Below, piece after piece: positions 47,184-57,969 of a stretch of DNA of 64,000 nucleotides. The stretch is from contig CM036197.1 of NCBI GenBank assembly GCA_020631735.1, positions 45,865,880-45,929,879 on the forward strand, read 5' to 3'. The notes beneath the pieces were generated by a model that did no database searches, was not told the origin of the DNA, and was given only the letters and a program-made list of their open reading frames with translations. This stretch comes from Saccharum officinarum. Taxonomy: Eukaryota > Streptophyta > Magnoliopsida > Poales > Poaceae. How positions within the stretch are numbered: the first letter of the stretch is position 1; every line of letters starts with the position of its first letter. A program made the translations under genes and the position numbers.

Positions 47184-48256
47184 GTACACCCCCACATTTT
47201 TATATGACATGCCTCTCCTCCAACATAGCAAGGTAAAGTTGTTTGGCATATCATTCATACTTTGCTAAGGACATGTTTAGAACATATAGACATGTTTGCA
47301 TGAAAATAGGCTCATTCATGAAAATCAAATGATTTTGATGTATATATGGTACCACTATTGCTTCTATGTTTGTTTAATCTAGTGGTAGCATATGACATGT
47401 TTGTAGGCTTGCAAACCTAGTGTTAAATCTAGTAAACAAGTTCATGATGTGTAATTCAACATGGTCAAGATAACCCTTATACTTTATGAGGTGTGAAAAA
47501 GCTTGTCCTTGGATCAAACCGAATTACATATTCTAAGCAAGTGATCTAGATTGAACCATAATTTGGACTCCCTCATATTGATTGACTTATCTCTCACTAA
47601 AATTAGCACCTTTTTGGTGATTGTTGACAAAGAGGGAGAGAAAAGTCACAAAGATATTGCAAAGAGAGAATAAGTTATAATAAGGGAGAGAGAGAAGTCA
47701 CAAAGATAAAAAGTTAAGTTACAAAGGGGGAGAAAGGGATTAAAATTGAGCACACAAGTAGGGGGAGCAAGCTCATGAATTATTTGTTGCATTTGTATGT
47801 GCATTAACATGATGAATTGTTGCATTGCAAAGCTTAAATTCATATTCATGATTGTATGGTGATTGCTAGAAATAGAACTTGAATGATGACTTGTTGAGAG
47901 TAGCTTTACAAGCGGTATCTAGACACCTTTGCTTATAATGTTGATCTCACGGGGTACTTTAGTGTTTGTGATCTTTACAAGTGATGTATTACAAGTGGTG
48001 TCTAGCTACGTCGATGCTAAGGGTGGTATATAAAGGCAACTCCGATTGGTATCACGCTTCAAAGGTTCATTCTATATACCTTAGCATCAATTTGATAGTA
48101 GTAACTCTCCCAAAATTCAAATCCATACATATGTGCACAATTGAACCAAACTCATGAAAGCACATATGTAGGAGAAGCTAATACTATCGAAATTGAAAAT
48201 TGATTTCATTTCATATCTTTGTGATGGTTATCATCAATTACCAAAAAGGGGGAGAT
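47184..48256 (+). other. Sirevirus 3' non-coding zone with repeated polypurine runs
   Basis: There is no env-like ORF. Purine runs (about 47626-47645, 47682-47700, 47725-47742, 47760-47768) precede the true polypurine tract at 48242-48255, AAAAAGGGGGAGA, which borders the 3' LTR. The phrase 'tttttggtgattgttgacaa' near 47611 mirrors the 'caattaccaaaaaggggg' text before the LTR. Several spaced copies of the purine motif are a known Sirevirus signature. Confidence 0.75.
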
Positions 48257-50227
48257 TGAAAGCCCAAGTTTGGTTTTGGTAATTAATGACACCAAGTTGC
48301 TAATGCCATGTGTTAAGTGTTTTGAGTTAGGCATAAGCAACACATGTGATGAAGGTGTATGTGGCAAGGAGTGGTGGCCACAAGATCACAAAGAGATAGT
48401 GCATGGACATGAAAGGATGATCATGGTGGAGATGCACATAATATGATGGACATGATGATCAAGTGAAAGAGAAGGATCTAAGAGCGCAAGGCAAAGGTAT
48501 AACCATAGGGTTTTCCTTTTGCCGGTCTAAGATGAGTAGAGAAGTGATTGACCGGGTTTAGGATACATAGCCGACTATCAAGAGGGGCAATCACGATTAG
48601 CTCGGGAATCAAGTGCCACTAGATCATTGTCTTAAGCATATGCATTAGGATCTAGTAAAGAGCTAATATAACGCCTTGGAAAATGATTGTGAAATGCTAA
48701 CACACATGCACATGGTGGTATACACTTGGTGGTGTTAGCACTTTTGTGAAGGCGGTGGAGTTTGAGCGGTAGAGAAGGGTTTTGGTTCTTCTCTCCCTCC
48801 CACCGAGCTTGCGAGGCGGGATTCGGCGCTTTTTGGGGAAGTGAAACGCCTATTTTCTATTGCGCCGGAAGTCGGAAAAGAAACGGAGGCGAACGAAGGT
48901 CACTGTGGTGACCGGACGCTGCACCGGACGCGGTCACGGCTTGACCAGCGCGTCCGGTCAGTTCATTAGGTCAGCGTGCCTAGGGTGAGTGACCGGACGC
49001 TGGTCTGGCCTGATCAGCGCGTCCGGTCAGTTCACCTGTGCGCAGAAGCATAGCGCGCGACCGGCGCGTCCGGTCCTTCACGGGACCGGCGCGTCCGGTC
49101 AGGCGTCCAGAGGGGCAGAGAGCGCAGGAGTGATGATCGGACGCTGGGCGCGTCCGGTCATGTACGATCGGACGCGTCTGGTCGTGATGGGAGCTTACTG
49201 GACTCTAACCGGACGCCAGGTAGGGCGCGTCCGGTCATACGCTAGGGTGCGTCCGGTCATACGCCAGGGCGCGTCTGGTCATAGCAACGGTAACTTCTGA
49301 CGTGCACTGTTCACGCTTGTCCTGTAGTGACCGGACGTGTCCGGTCACCCTGACCGGAGCGTCCGGTCGTCCCGTTTTGAACTGCGTCGTCCGGTAACGG
49401 CTAGCTGCGTACCCCTTCGTTATAAATAGACGTTGGCCAGGGTTTGAGGGTAACTCTTACACATTTTGAGACCTAGAGACATACTTTGAGCTAGAGAACA
49501 ACCCCACCACTCATCTCTTTGCATAGTTGCACATCTTGAGTGAGATTGAGTGAGATTCAAGTGCATTGCTTGAGAGTTGCATTCTAGAGGCACTTGTTCT
49601 TCGAGTTGCTGCGGATTTCTTGTTACTCTTCCGTGTTTCCTGACACGGTAGACGGCTTGGAGCAGCGGGGGTGATTGAGCTCACAATTGGAGATTGTTGG
49701 AGCCTTCACCAAGTGTTGTAAGGGGTTCTTGATTCTTCTCAGCGGGAGTTCACAAATTGGATACTCTAGTGGAGCTCGTGGCTTGGAGGATCCCCATCTT
49801 GTGTGCGGTTGTGCGGCGCCCGACGAGGGCTCAACTCTTGATAGTCGATTAGCTCGTGAACCGACAAGTGGGTGTATCGCCACAACGGGGAGTAGCTTGC
49901 CGGGAAGCAAGTGAACCTCGGGATAAATTCTTATGTCATTCTCTTTCTAAGGACTTCTCTTGTGTGATTGATTGATTGGTACTTCTCATCTCTACACGGC
50001 GGTATAATCACTCAAAGTTTTTCTCTTGTATTACTTCTTGTTTCTAGCTTGTAGTTGTTGTTGTGTTTAGTGAATAGCTTTGTTATATACTTGTGTAGGT
50101 GGCTTGCTTAATTAGTTAGAGCTAGTGCATTTGCTTCGCCACCTTTCGCACTAACGTGTGGTTAAGTAATTCTTGTAGAAGTTTTAATTAGGCTATTCAC
50201 CCCCCTCTAGCCTATTTGGACCTTACA
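48257..50227 (+). repeat. 3' LTR of the Sirevirus
   Basis: Starts TGAAAGCCCAAG and ends GGACCTTACA. TATAAATA at 49421-49428. Compared with the 5' LTR it lacks one 22-bp unit (49223-49282) and has scattered transitions. Confidence 0.93.
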
Positions 50228-52400
50228 ACTGCACAAGTCAAACTGAGAAGGTAACTACAACTACAACTAGCAAGCTACACAAAAGAGCTAACTAGCTAGC
50301 AAAGATAACTAAGAAACTAATGCGGAGTTGAGTTAGGAGAGTTTCATCGAGGGGCGAAGTATTGAGCCAACCAATATGATCAACAATGAATACCAAGACA
50401 ACCGAACACTGGGATCAATCAATCACAATATGAAAGTGATGACACGAAGATTTATCCTGAGGTTCACGTGCTTGCCGGCACGCTAGTCCCCGTTGTGTCC
50501 CTCTTCACCACGTGGTTCGGTGGCTAATTGGTCTCACACTGAGCCTCTCAAAAGGCGCCACAAGAATCTACCAAATGGCAAAAGGTTGCAATGACACGAG
50601 CAATTTACTAACGTTGCCTTTGGCTCTTCGCCGAGGTAGGCATAAACCCCTCACAATCACCGGAGATGGCCAAGAACAATCATCAACTCTTGCTAACGCC
50701 TCCAAGCTGCTCCAAGCCATCTAGGTGGCGGCAACCACCAAGAGAAACAAGAATCCCGCAGCAAATCAACCACCAAGTGCCAACTAGATGCAATCTCACA
50801 ATGCAAATGCACTTGGATCACTCAATCTCACTTCGAATATGCAAAGAAGCAAGAGAGATGAGTGGAAGGGGAGTTGCTTAGCTCAAAGTTCTCACAAGTA
50901 TGTCAAATGTCCAAGAGATGGAGCCTTGAGCTGGCCAATGAGTATTTATAGACGTACCCCTTCGAATATAGCCGTTAGGCACTTGAAACAGCCGAAGTCG
51001 CGCTGACCGGACGTGCCGATCGCACAGCGCCTACGCTCGTGAACCACCGACCGGACGCGCTCCACGCAACGACCGGACGCGCGAAGCTCGACCGGACGTG
51101 CTGGTCCCGTAACGGACCGGACGCGCTGGTCAAGCCTAAGCCGCGCTCCAACGAAACAGCGACCGGACGCGCTGCACAACTGACCGGACGCCACAGTACC
51201 AGCACCCGGTTGGAGTCCAGTAAGCTCTCTCAACGACCGAACGCGTCTGGTCGACTGTGACCGGACGCGTCACCGCGTCTGATCAAAAAACTAAAATACG
51301 CGCAGATGCTGAACACTGACCGGACGCATCCAGTCAAACAGAGACCACATCCGGTCTAGCGTCTGGTCACCTCTGTGACCTCCGTTCGCCTCCGTTTCTT
51401 TTCCGACTTCCGGCGTAGTGAAAAAAGGTCGTTTTAACTCCTCGAAAACGCCTGAATCCCACCTCGCAAGCTCGGCGGGAGGGAGAGAGGACCCCAAACC
51501 CTCTCTACCGCTCAAACTCCAACGCCATCGCAAATGTGCTAACACCACCAAGTGATCACGTCATGTGCGAGTGTGTTAGCATTTTCACAATCATTTTTTG
51601 GGGCGTTATTAGTTCTATCCAAATGCATATGATTATGAAATGCACACCTAGAGGCACTTAGGAGTTGAATAGCCACGTTATTCCCCTCTTTATAGTACGG
51701 CTATCTATCCTATAATGTAACCACACCCACTAGGTGTCTTGGTTACTAAAACACAACCCTTAAGCATATATCTTTGTCTTGATCACATAGGGTTGCGTCC
51801 AAATTCAAGTGTAGCTATCATGATCACCATGTCCATCTTGCCACCAACCTTAGAATGTACTAATGTTCATATGCTACATATAACTTAGGCATAGGATTAG
51901 TACTTAGGTATTGTCACTAATTACCAACACCAAACATAGAGCTTTCAAACGGTCAAGAGATCGACCGGATGCGCCACCTGCATAGATCGGACGCGCAGGT
52001 CACGCATAGCGCCTGTGCCCGCGAAGCACCGACCAGACGCGCTGCAGAACTGATCGGACGCGTTACACCCAGCGTCCGGTTTGAGTCCAGTAAGGGTCCA
52101 CTCGCGACCGAACGCGTCCGATCGACCTCGTGATCTACAAACCCTCTAAGTGCCTGACCAGACGCACCGGTCCCCGCAAGTGACCAGACGCACCAGTGCA
52201 AAACCCTAGCCCGCGCGCCTATGTAGCAGCTGCTACTGACTAGACGCGTCCGGTTAAGCCGAGACCGCGTCCGGTTCAACGTCCGGTCACCCCAGTGACC
52301 TCCGTTCGCCTCCGTTTCTATCCACGATGACTTAGAGAAAATCACCACCTCTGGCACAGTGGAAAATAAGCGTTTCACTTCTACAAAAAGCGCCGAATCC

Positions 52401-52431
52401 ATCTAGATACTTAGATTACTTGTCTCAATCT
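52401..52431 (+). repeat. 31-bp patch identical to the F-box 3' flank
   Basis: These 31 bases equal 56007-56037 without mismatch. The three related LTR copies (both Sirevirus LTRs and the inner solo LTR near 51470-51505) have at this place 'cgcaagctcggcgggagggag' followed by 'accc(c)aaaccct'. Here that segment of roughly 45 bp is missing and replaced, while both flanks ('gcgccgaatcc' and 'ctaccgctcaaactcca') remain aligned. It is best read as filler DNA from break repair. Confidence 0.85.
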
Positions 52432-55016
52432 CTACCGCTCAAACTCCACTGCCTTCGCAAATATGCCAACACCAACAAGTGATCACCACTTTGTGCACGT
52501 GTGTTAGCATTTTCATAATCATTTTCTTTAAAGGAGTTAGCCACTCAACTTGTCACACCACTCGATCCTAGCACGTATGCAAAGTTAGATCGCTCAAGTG
52601 GCACTAGATAACCGATGTGCAAACAAGTTCGCCCCACTTGATAGTACGGTCATCTATCCTAAATCCGGTCATCAACTTCTCTACACACCTATGACCGGTG
52701 AAATGAAAATGCCCTAGGTTATACCTTTGCCTTGTGCATTTCATTCCAACTCCTCCAACGTTGATGCAACACATGCACCAACCAATCATCAAATGATATG
52801 ATCCACTTCATATCATCACGTGACCATATTAGTTCTTCGATCTTGACCTCACTTGCTCTTCACCATTGCGTTGGTCCATCGGCGCCAAGTCTTGCTCAAG
52901 CTTCACCGTCACACGCGGTCCCTCGCTTCAAAGCCTCCGACTTGTCCTTCACACTTGCAACCGGTCTATCGAGCCAAGCCTCATCTTGATCTTCTCCACC
53001 TTGGTCACATGACTCCATGTCATGTCTCATATGCAATAAGCTCCTTCATGACACCATCACCTTGTAGACTAATTTTCTCTGTATCTTACATAAACACATT
53101 TAGTCCACCTAAGGTTGTCACTCAATTACCAAAACCAAACAAGGACCTTTCAGCATGCCTCTCTCTTAGCTGGCTGGACCTGAGTGCTTGACCGTGAATC
53201 CAACGGCAAGTATAAAGTACGTCTCGGAAGGGAGCCGTAGGCGTGAGTCCAAGAGCAGGTGATTTAAAAGTCCTGATCGTCCTGACAGAAGGGTAATCCC
53301 TAGGAGTGCTGGCGCTGACTGAACCCGCGAAGTTGGTTCCTGAGTTGTACCAAAGGTGACCCACGACTACCCTTGCAAAGTATGCCAAGGTGAGGGTTAG
53401 TTATACCCCTCAGCTGAGTTGTAATTCGATTCGAGTCGCCGTCTCTCACTGGTTAGTGAGAACTTAACGGGAGTATCTCCACGGTAGATACACTAAATGA
53501 TGAATACTGGCCCGATCTTCCGAGAGGTAACCGGTAAGTTCGATTTGTGGAGATCTCGATGTTGGCGATCCGGCTTCAAATCAGACACGATTCGAACCCT
53601 GCAACCGTTACACCACTGCTCCGTTGGTTATCAACAAAGCATAACTTGATTGACCTCGCCAAGAAGGCTTTTCCTACAAGCGAATCGAAGAGCACAAGCA
53701 AGAAGGTAAAAACACGCAATCTGAAATTGCAAATATGAATGATTGCGAATATCAATAGAGGATTCAAGAACTCGGTTCCAAAGGACTAATCGACACAGTG
53801 GAGGAGATCAAGAACAGGGGCCCTGGATCACTGTAAAAGGATTTGTCACCATAGTTACAATGAACGATTCAGTTTCTCGATGGAAAACTAAACTCTAAAT
53901 AAAAACCCAATTGTCTAACAGCGGCGGCGGCTGTGTTTATAGTCTAAGACTCGAACCTAGGGTTGAGAACGGCCAGGGGTTGGGCGCCCACAACTTGGGC
54001 TTAAGGCCTGACACGATACATGGCCAAGTTGGCCCAGCACCTTGACGTGGTCACACAGAATGATCCACAGACCTTCTGGAGCTAGGACCAGATCTAAAAC
54101 GACGGCGTCGTTGTCCCCTTTCCAACGCATCCAAGAACGCCCCGTTTTGATGTCGTATGAGAGAGTTATGACCAAAACAGTGACGACGTGTCTGCTGAAT
54201 CCGAAGGTGACGTGGCAGCTGAGTTGGGGACGAATTGGAACTTGGGAAAGACCATAATGTCGGTGTGTCCAGCGTGGCGATGTCCTCATCACTAAATAAC
54301 ATGATGATTCAGGAATGATGATATGATGTTGATAGCCTTATTATACCTGCTATGGTTAATATTGTTTGCTCCTAATAAGTGAGTGCTCTAGTACATGTGC
54401 TAATATAATTGGCAGGTAAATGATGATAAACTTGATGCTAAGTTTAATTGGTTACCTATGTTCATAAGCTCTTTTATGTAATTGTGTCAAGCTAGCCCAC
54501 CTTATAAGCCTTACATGATCCTTGGTGTCTTTTATTTCTGATTTTTGATGGGTAAGTCTAGCTGAGTACCTTCTCGTACTCAGGGTTTATTTCCCACCTG
54601 TTGCAGATGACCAGTTCTACTTTGGTTGCTGCAAGTATTGTCTTCTCCCTGTTGGAGACGAGGACTAGATCGTTGGGCGCGATCTCTGCTAATTATTTTA
54701 TCTGAGATGCTTTTGGTTGGACATGACTACTACCTGGCATTGTATTTGAAACTATAAAGTTATGTACGAAACTATGCTGCTTCCGTAAAACAAACTTGAT
54801 TTGTAATATTTTGTTTAAACTTCGATGGATGTAATCCGCATGCCACTTGTAAAATGTTGTAACGAATGATGTGTTATGTTGAATCACTACGATCTTGGTT
54901 TGTATGTCGAAAGTTGTTTGAAATCCTTCGAGATTTTCGGACTACCAGGATTATGGGAGCTTAAGTACAGCAATTTGATCACTTCGGTGATTGTTTTTAT
55001 ATATACGTTCTTATAA

Positions 55017-55878
55017 TTTGGCCGGAGCTAGCCGCAGTCATCTGCCGTGGAAATTTCGATTTGGGCAGAGGCGCTGGAAACGTGTCCGACTGCCACAATG
55101 GCCGCCTCATCGTCTACATTATGGCTGATGATCGCCCCGGCCAAACAACAGTGTGCAGACCGTTGCACCCTGGGAGAGGAGCCACGGTCCTTCCACTGCC
55201 CCAGATCCCTTCCGTGGGTCATGATAGCGTTGACATCCACTCTCATGATTTCTGTTCCATGGTGATGGTGGTGACGACATGGCCATCTCTGTGGCGACCG
55301 TGATGCGCGATTTGTGGCAAGCAAGGGTCCAGTTACAGGATTTTCAAGCTGGAGACTGGGGCGAAGCCCGAAAGTCGGACCTGATACAGCTACGTGGACA
55401 GTGGAAGAGATGTGAACACGCTGCTTTGCTGACCCATGGCAAGATCTACCTGATATGCATGGCGCAGTACATTCTTGGAATAGATGTCCAATCCCTGAGC
55501 TTGTTCTCTATCAAACTTCCAAATGGAGTAAACATTGCTCTGTCCCGTGCAGAGGGTTCTGGATTCTATCTTGTTCATGTGAGGAGGTTTCAGATCTCTG
55601 CCTGGCGCTACACTATGGACCACAGTAGCACAGGCAATTGGGAGCTGATCAATACAATTTCTTTGCGTCAGGTGTTTGGGCCCAATGCAGATCCTACTTG
55701 GTCTTCTCGGGGTGCTGATGTTCGAGTGCCTGCGGTTGGGGATAATGCTGATTTTGTGTTCCTGAGGATACAGAAGAAAGTCTTCTACTTGCATATTTCT
55801 AGCAGGACAATAGAGAAAGTGTATGAGCTAGCGCAACATGAATCCCTGTTCGGGATCTCTCCCTTCATGATGGTTTAG
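55017..55878 (+). pseudogene. F-box protein gene, 3' fragment
   Basis: Starting at TTTGGCCGGAGCTAGCC, a frame encodes PELAAVICRGNFDLG, NVSDCHNGRLIVYIMADDRPG and onward to about 55258, where it shifts by one base. It then runs open as MAISVATVMRDLWQARVQLQ ... FVFLRIQKKVFYLHISSRTIEKVYEL ... GISPFMMV and a TAG at 55876. This is the substrate-recognition part of grass F-box proteins that follows the motif ending the 5' fragment (GFYLDTS...RFIPFPQ). TAG at 55876 may replace a tryptophan codon, since the frame continues in a plausible way (PPTFPTLNGG) to a TGA at 55924. Identification rests on continuity with the 5' fragment and recall of the family. Confidence 0.8.
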
Positions 55879-57969
55879 CCTCCCACCTTTCCTACATTGA
55901 ATGGTGGGCATGATAATGATGAATGATCCCACAATTTTGTTCCCATTGAACTGTACAACACTTTTCTTGTTCTGGGTTTATCATGTACTTCCATCTTTTT
56001 GCAGTGATCTAGATACTTAGATTACTTGTCTCAATCTAGATTACGTGTCTCCATCTAAATAAGATATTGTTGACAGTTGTCAAATATTTTAGAAGTTTAG
56101 ATTATGAGATACTCATATTTTGCTCTGAACCCATTTTTTTTAATCATAAACACTACATTGGGGCTAGATGATAACACCACTTTCCCCATTGGTCTTACAG
56201 CTGGTATAATTGATAATCGTTTTGTTTGTCAAGCCGATGTTTCACTATTTTACCATAGTTTACTACTTCCATTTCTATATATTAGGGAAACATTTTTTCT
56301 CCCCATTTTGTAGGGGAGCTACACATTTTGAAGTCTGATTCATCACTTTCTCCTATTTCCCCTGATTCTTTACTGTTGGGAATAGTGCCTGCAAAACCAA
56401 CAACTTGGTTCAGCCATCAACAGCTTCTTCCCTCTGCTTTGTATCGCCATCATGAGAGGATTGGGAGTTTGAAAGGGTGCAAGCTATAAATGGAGACCAT
56501 GCAACTGGTGTATTTTCTCCATGCGTGCATAAACAGACTAATACAGTCTTTTTTCTTGTTATCTTGATTTCATTTAATCTGCATACTTAGAGCTAAAATG
56601 CCTAATAAAAGGAAATAGAGGGAGTAGTATTTTCAAAGTTAGAACATAAATCAAAGATTTTTGAGAAGTTTAGCCTATGTCATCATTGCAATAGCATACA
56701 TCACATTATCATACAACAAATGAAAAGCTGAGTTCCTCAGCTACCGGCCCCTTTTACCATTCATCACATAACAACCTAAATTGAATGTGGAACTTGGACT
56801 GATTGTTGGCATTTCACAAAATGATTTAGTACTACACTAATGATTTAGATTACTTCCTAGGAAGCCAACTGATTTTACATCATGATTTCCAGTTGAGGTA
56901 TCTTTATGTAAAGATACATTAGTTTTGGGACATCTCAAACTCCATTCTAGAAACAGAATCCATTCTGTTCACCCTTATTTTTTGTTTGGGACTGTTCACA
57001 TGGCCACTTCAACACCTGGAACTGGAAAAGAATGCAAGTGATCATTCCTTGCTTCTTTTTTCATGTGTTTTTTCATTCTTATTTTGCCATGCTAAGTATG
57101 TGGAAAAAAGGGGAAATGGCTCAAAGGTCAAACCCCTGTGACATTTCTCTACAGTGTTTTTTTATGTAGACAAACCTACTGGCTTGCTATTATGAATTTG
57201 TCAAGTACTGCATGTAGCCGTGTTGTCTGATCCATTCCTATTTATGTTTGTACTTGATCTTATCAGAGCAAGGTGCCAGATTGGGCCAAGAACAAGTCAT
57301 GAAGGCACAAGCTCATTCTGCAGCACAGGTACTGATGGATTCTGGATTGGTGGTACGTGGGTGGTGTGTACTAGTAGAATGAAGTGAATCAAGTGATTTG
57401 TGAAGTTTCTGGTGGTTGCAGCTATGTTAGGTGTTAAGTTATTTTCGGTGCATTAGCTAATTCTATTTGGCAGGCCTCTAATCCGCTTTGATGTTAAATA
57501 TCTTTTCCCAGCATGTGACATGTTTGGAAGGGATACTACTGGTCCTTTAAACCTCGTGTGGACCCTTTTAACAAAGGACTGTTGTCGCCCATAGTAGGGA
57601 AAAATCTTCTTGGACCATATAAGTGGGAATGTGGGATGAGGTCTTAACGTGTTTTACATGAATGCGTTTTACATGAAGGTGTTATCAAGTACTATGAATA
57701 TTGATGAGCATTGATCATTTCAGGTTAGAATCATCCTAGTCAACAGTCATGTATAGAACTCTACTACTCTAGGTTAAGTCTAAACTGGTGGAAGTGTCAA
57801 GTCGTTGCCGGTTTAGATTTGAGCTATACTCAGTAAGTGTTGCTTACTGCATTTAAAGATATAGCTTGCTTAACCAGCGGCTGGAGCTCTCCTGCACCGT
57901 TCATTACTGTGCGGCCAGCTGAATTTGTATTTGGCCATGATACCCGTAAGCACACTATTCTGTAATGTA
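55879..57969. other. F-box 3' flank and AT-rich intergenic DNA
   Basis: No gene recognised. 56007-56037 is the presumed donor of the patch at 52401-52431. It sits inside a native imperfect duplication ('agattacttgtctcaatct' then 'agattacgtgtctccatct'), which argues that it originated here. The 56104-56313 frame has no recognisable domain. Confidence 0.5.

Larger units (their letters stand above)
39859..50227 (+). mobile_element. Ty1/copia LTR retrotransposon, Sirevirus lineage, full-length but stop-ridden
   Basis: LTRs of about 1.98 kb (39859-41848 and 48257-50227) flank, in order, a Met-tRNA primer site, Gag, then protease-integrase-RT-RNase H, the copia gene order. The target duplication is ACCGC (39854-39858) and ACTGC (50228-50232), differing by one C-to-T change. 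Three features place it in Sireviruses: a large Gag with coiled coil, a long 3' non-coding zone with repeated purine runs ending in AAAAAGGGGGAGATTG at the LTR, and GC-rich LTRs packed with CCGGAC-type palindromes. The LTRs differ by roughly 2 percent by eye. At least five in-frame stops and a frame change disable it. Confidence 0.93.
39686..51947 (-). mobile_element. Second Sirevirus-type solo LTR nested in the first
   Basis: It starts TGAAAGGTCTTGATGG with 'ggtggtgaatagcc' and ends ACCAAACATAGAGCTTTCA. Its own length is about 1.89 kb (39686-39858 plus 50228-51947), interrupted by the full Sirevirus. It is in the same orientation as the outer solo LTR. The five flanking bases are AATCG and AACGG, which do not match well, so either the duplication has mutated or the border is a few bases off. 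Confidence 0.75.
38435..53152 (-). mobile_element. Sirevirus-type solo LTR (outer), target duplication GCATG
   Basis: It starts TGAAGGGTCAAGATGG and ends AAACAAGGACCTTTCA. GCATG flanks both ends (38430-38434 and 53153-53157). Its own sequence, about 2.46 kb, is 38435-39685 plus 51948-53152; the middle is a nested insertion. In reverse complement it aligns with the LTR of the full Sirevirus nearby (first bases TGAAAGGTCC...GTTTGGTTTTGGTAATT, last part CTCTAGTCCACCATC), so it is a related family lying in the opposite direction. It carries the CCGGACGC/GCGTCCGG motifs of that LTR type and a foreign 31-bp patch at 52401-52431. Confidence 0.85.
34240..55015. mobile_element. Outermost insertion in the F-box gene: long gypsy-like LTR, probably solo, with nested elements
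   Basis: Everything between the two F-box halves is foreign. The outer shell begins TATAACACCCTAGGTG and ends ACGTTCTTATA, which would fit an LTR that once had TGTAACACCC...TTCTTACA ends with TG and CA each changed by one transition. Without the nested elements it is about 5.6 kb (34240-34659, 35070-38429, 53158-55015). It has no gag or pol and contains the 'gagtaccttctcgtactcagg' type of text (about 54575) also found in the Tekay-type LTR of this window. A five-base TATAA occurs at both junctions (34240-34244 and 55012-55016) and could be the target duplication instead, so the exact border is open. Strand is not assigned. Confidence 0.65.

Noticed and set aside
47184..48256. Env-like gene downstream of Sirevirus pol
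   Set aside because: Some Sireviruses carry one, but the only frame of note here (47849-47646, minus) is short, antisense and hydrophobic by chance. I see no sense ORF.
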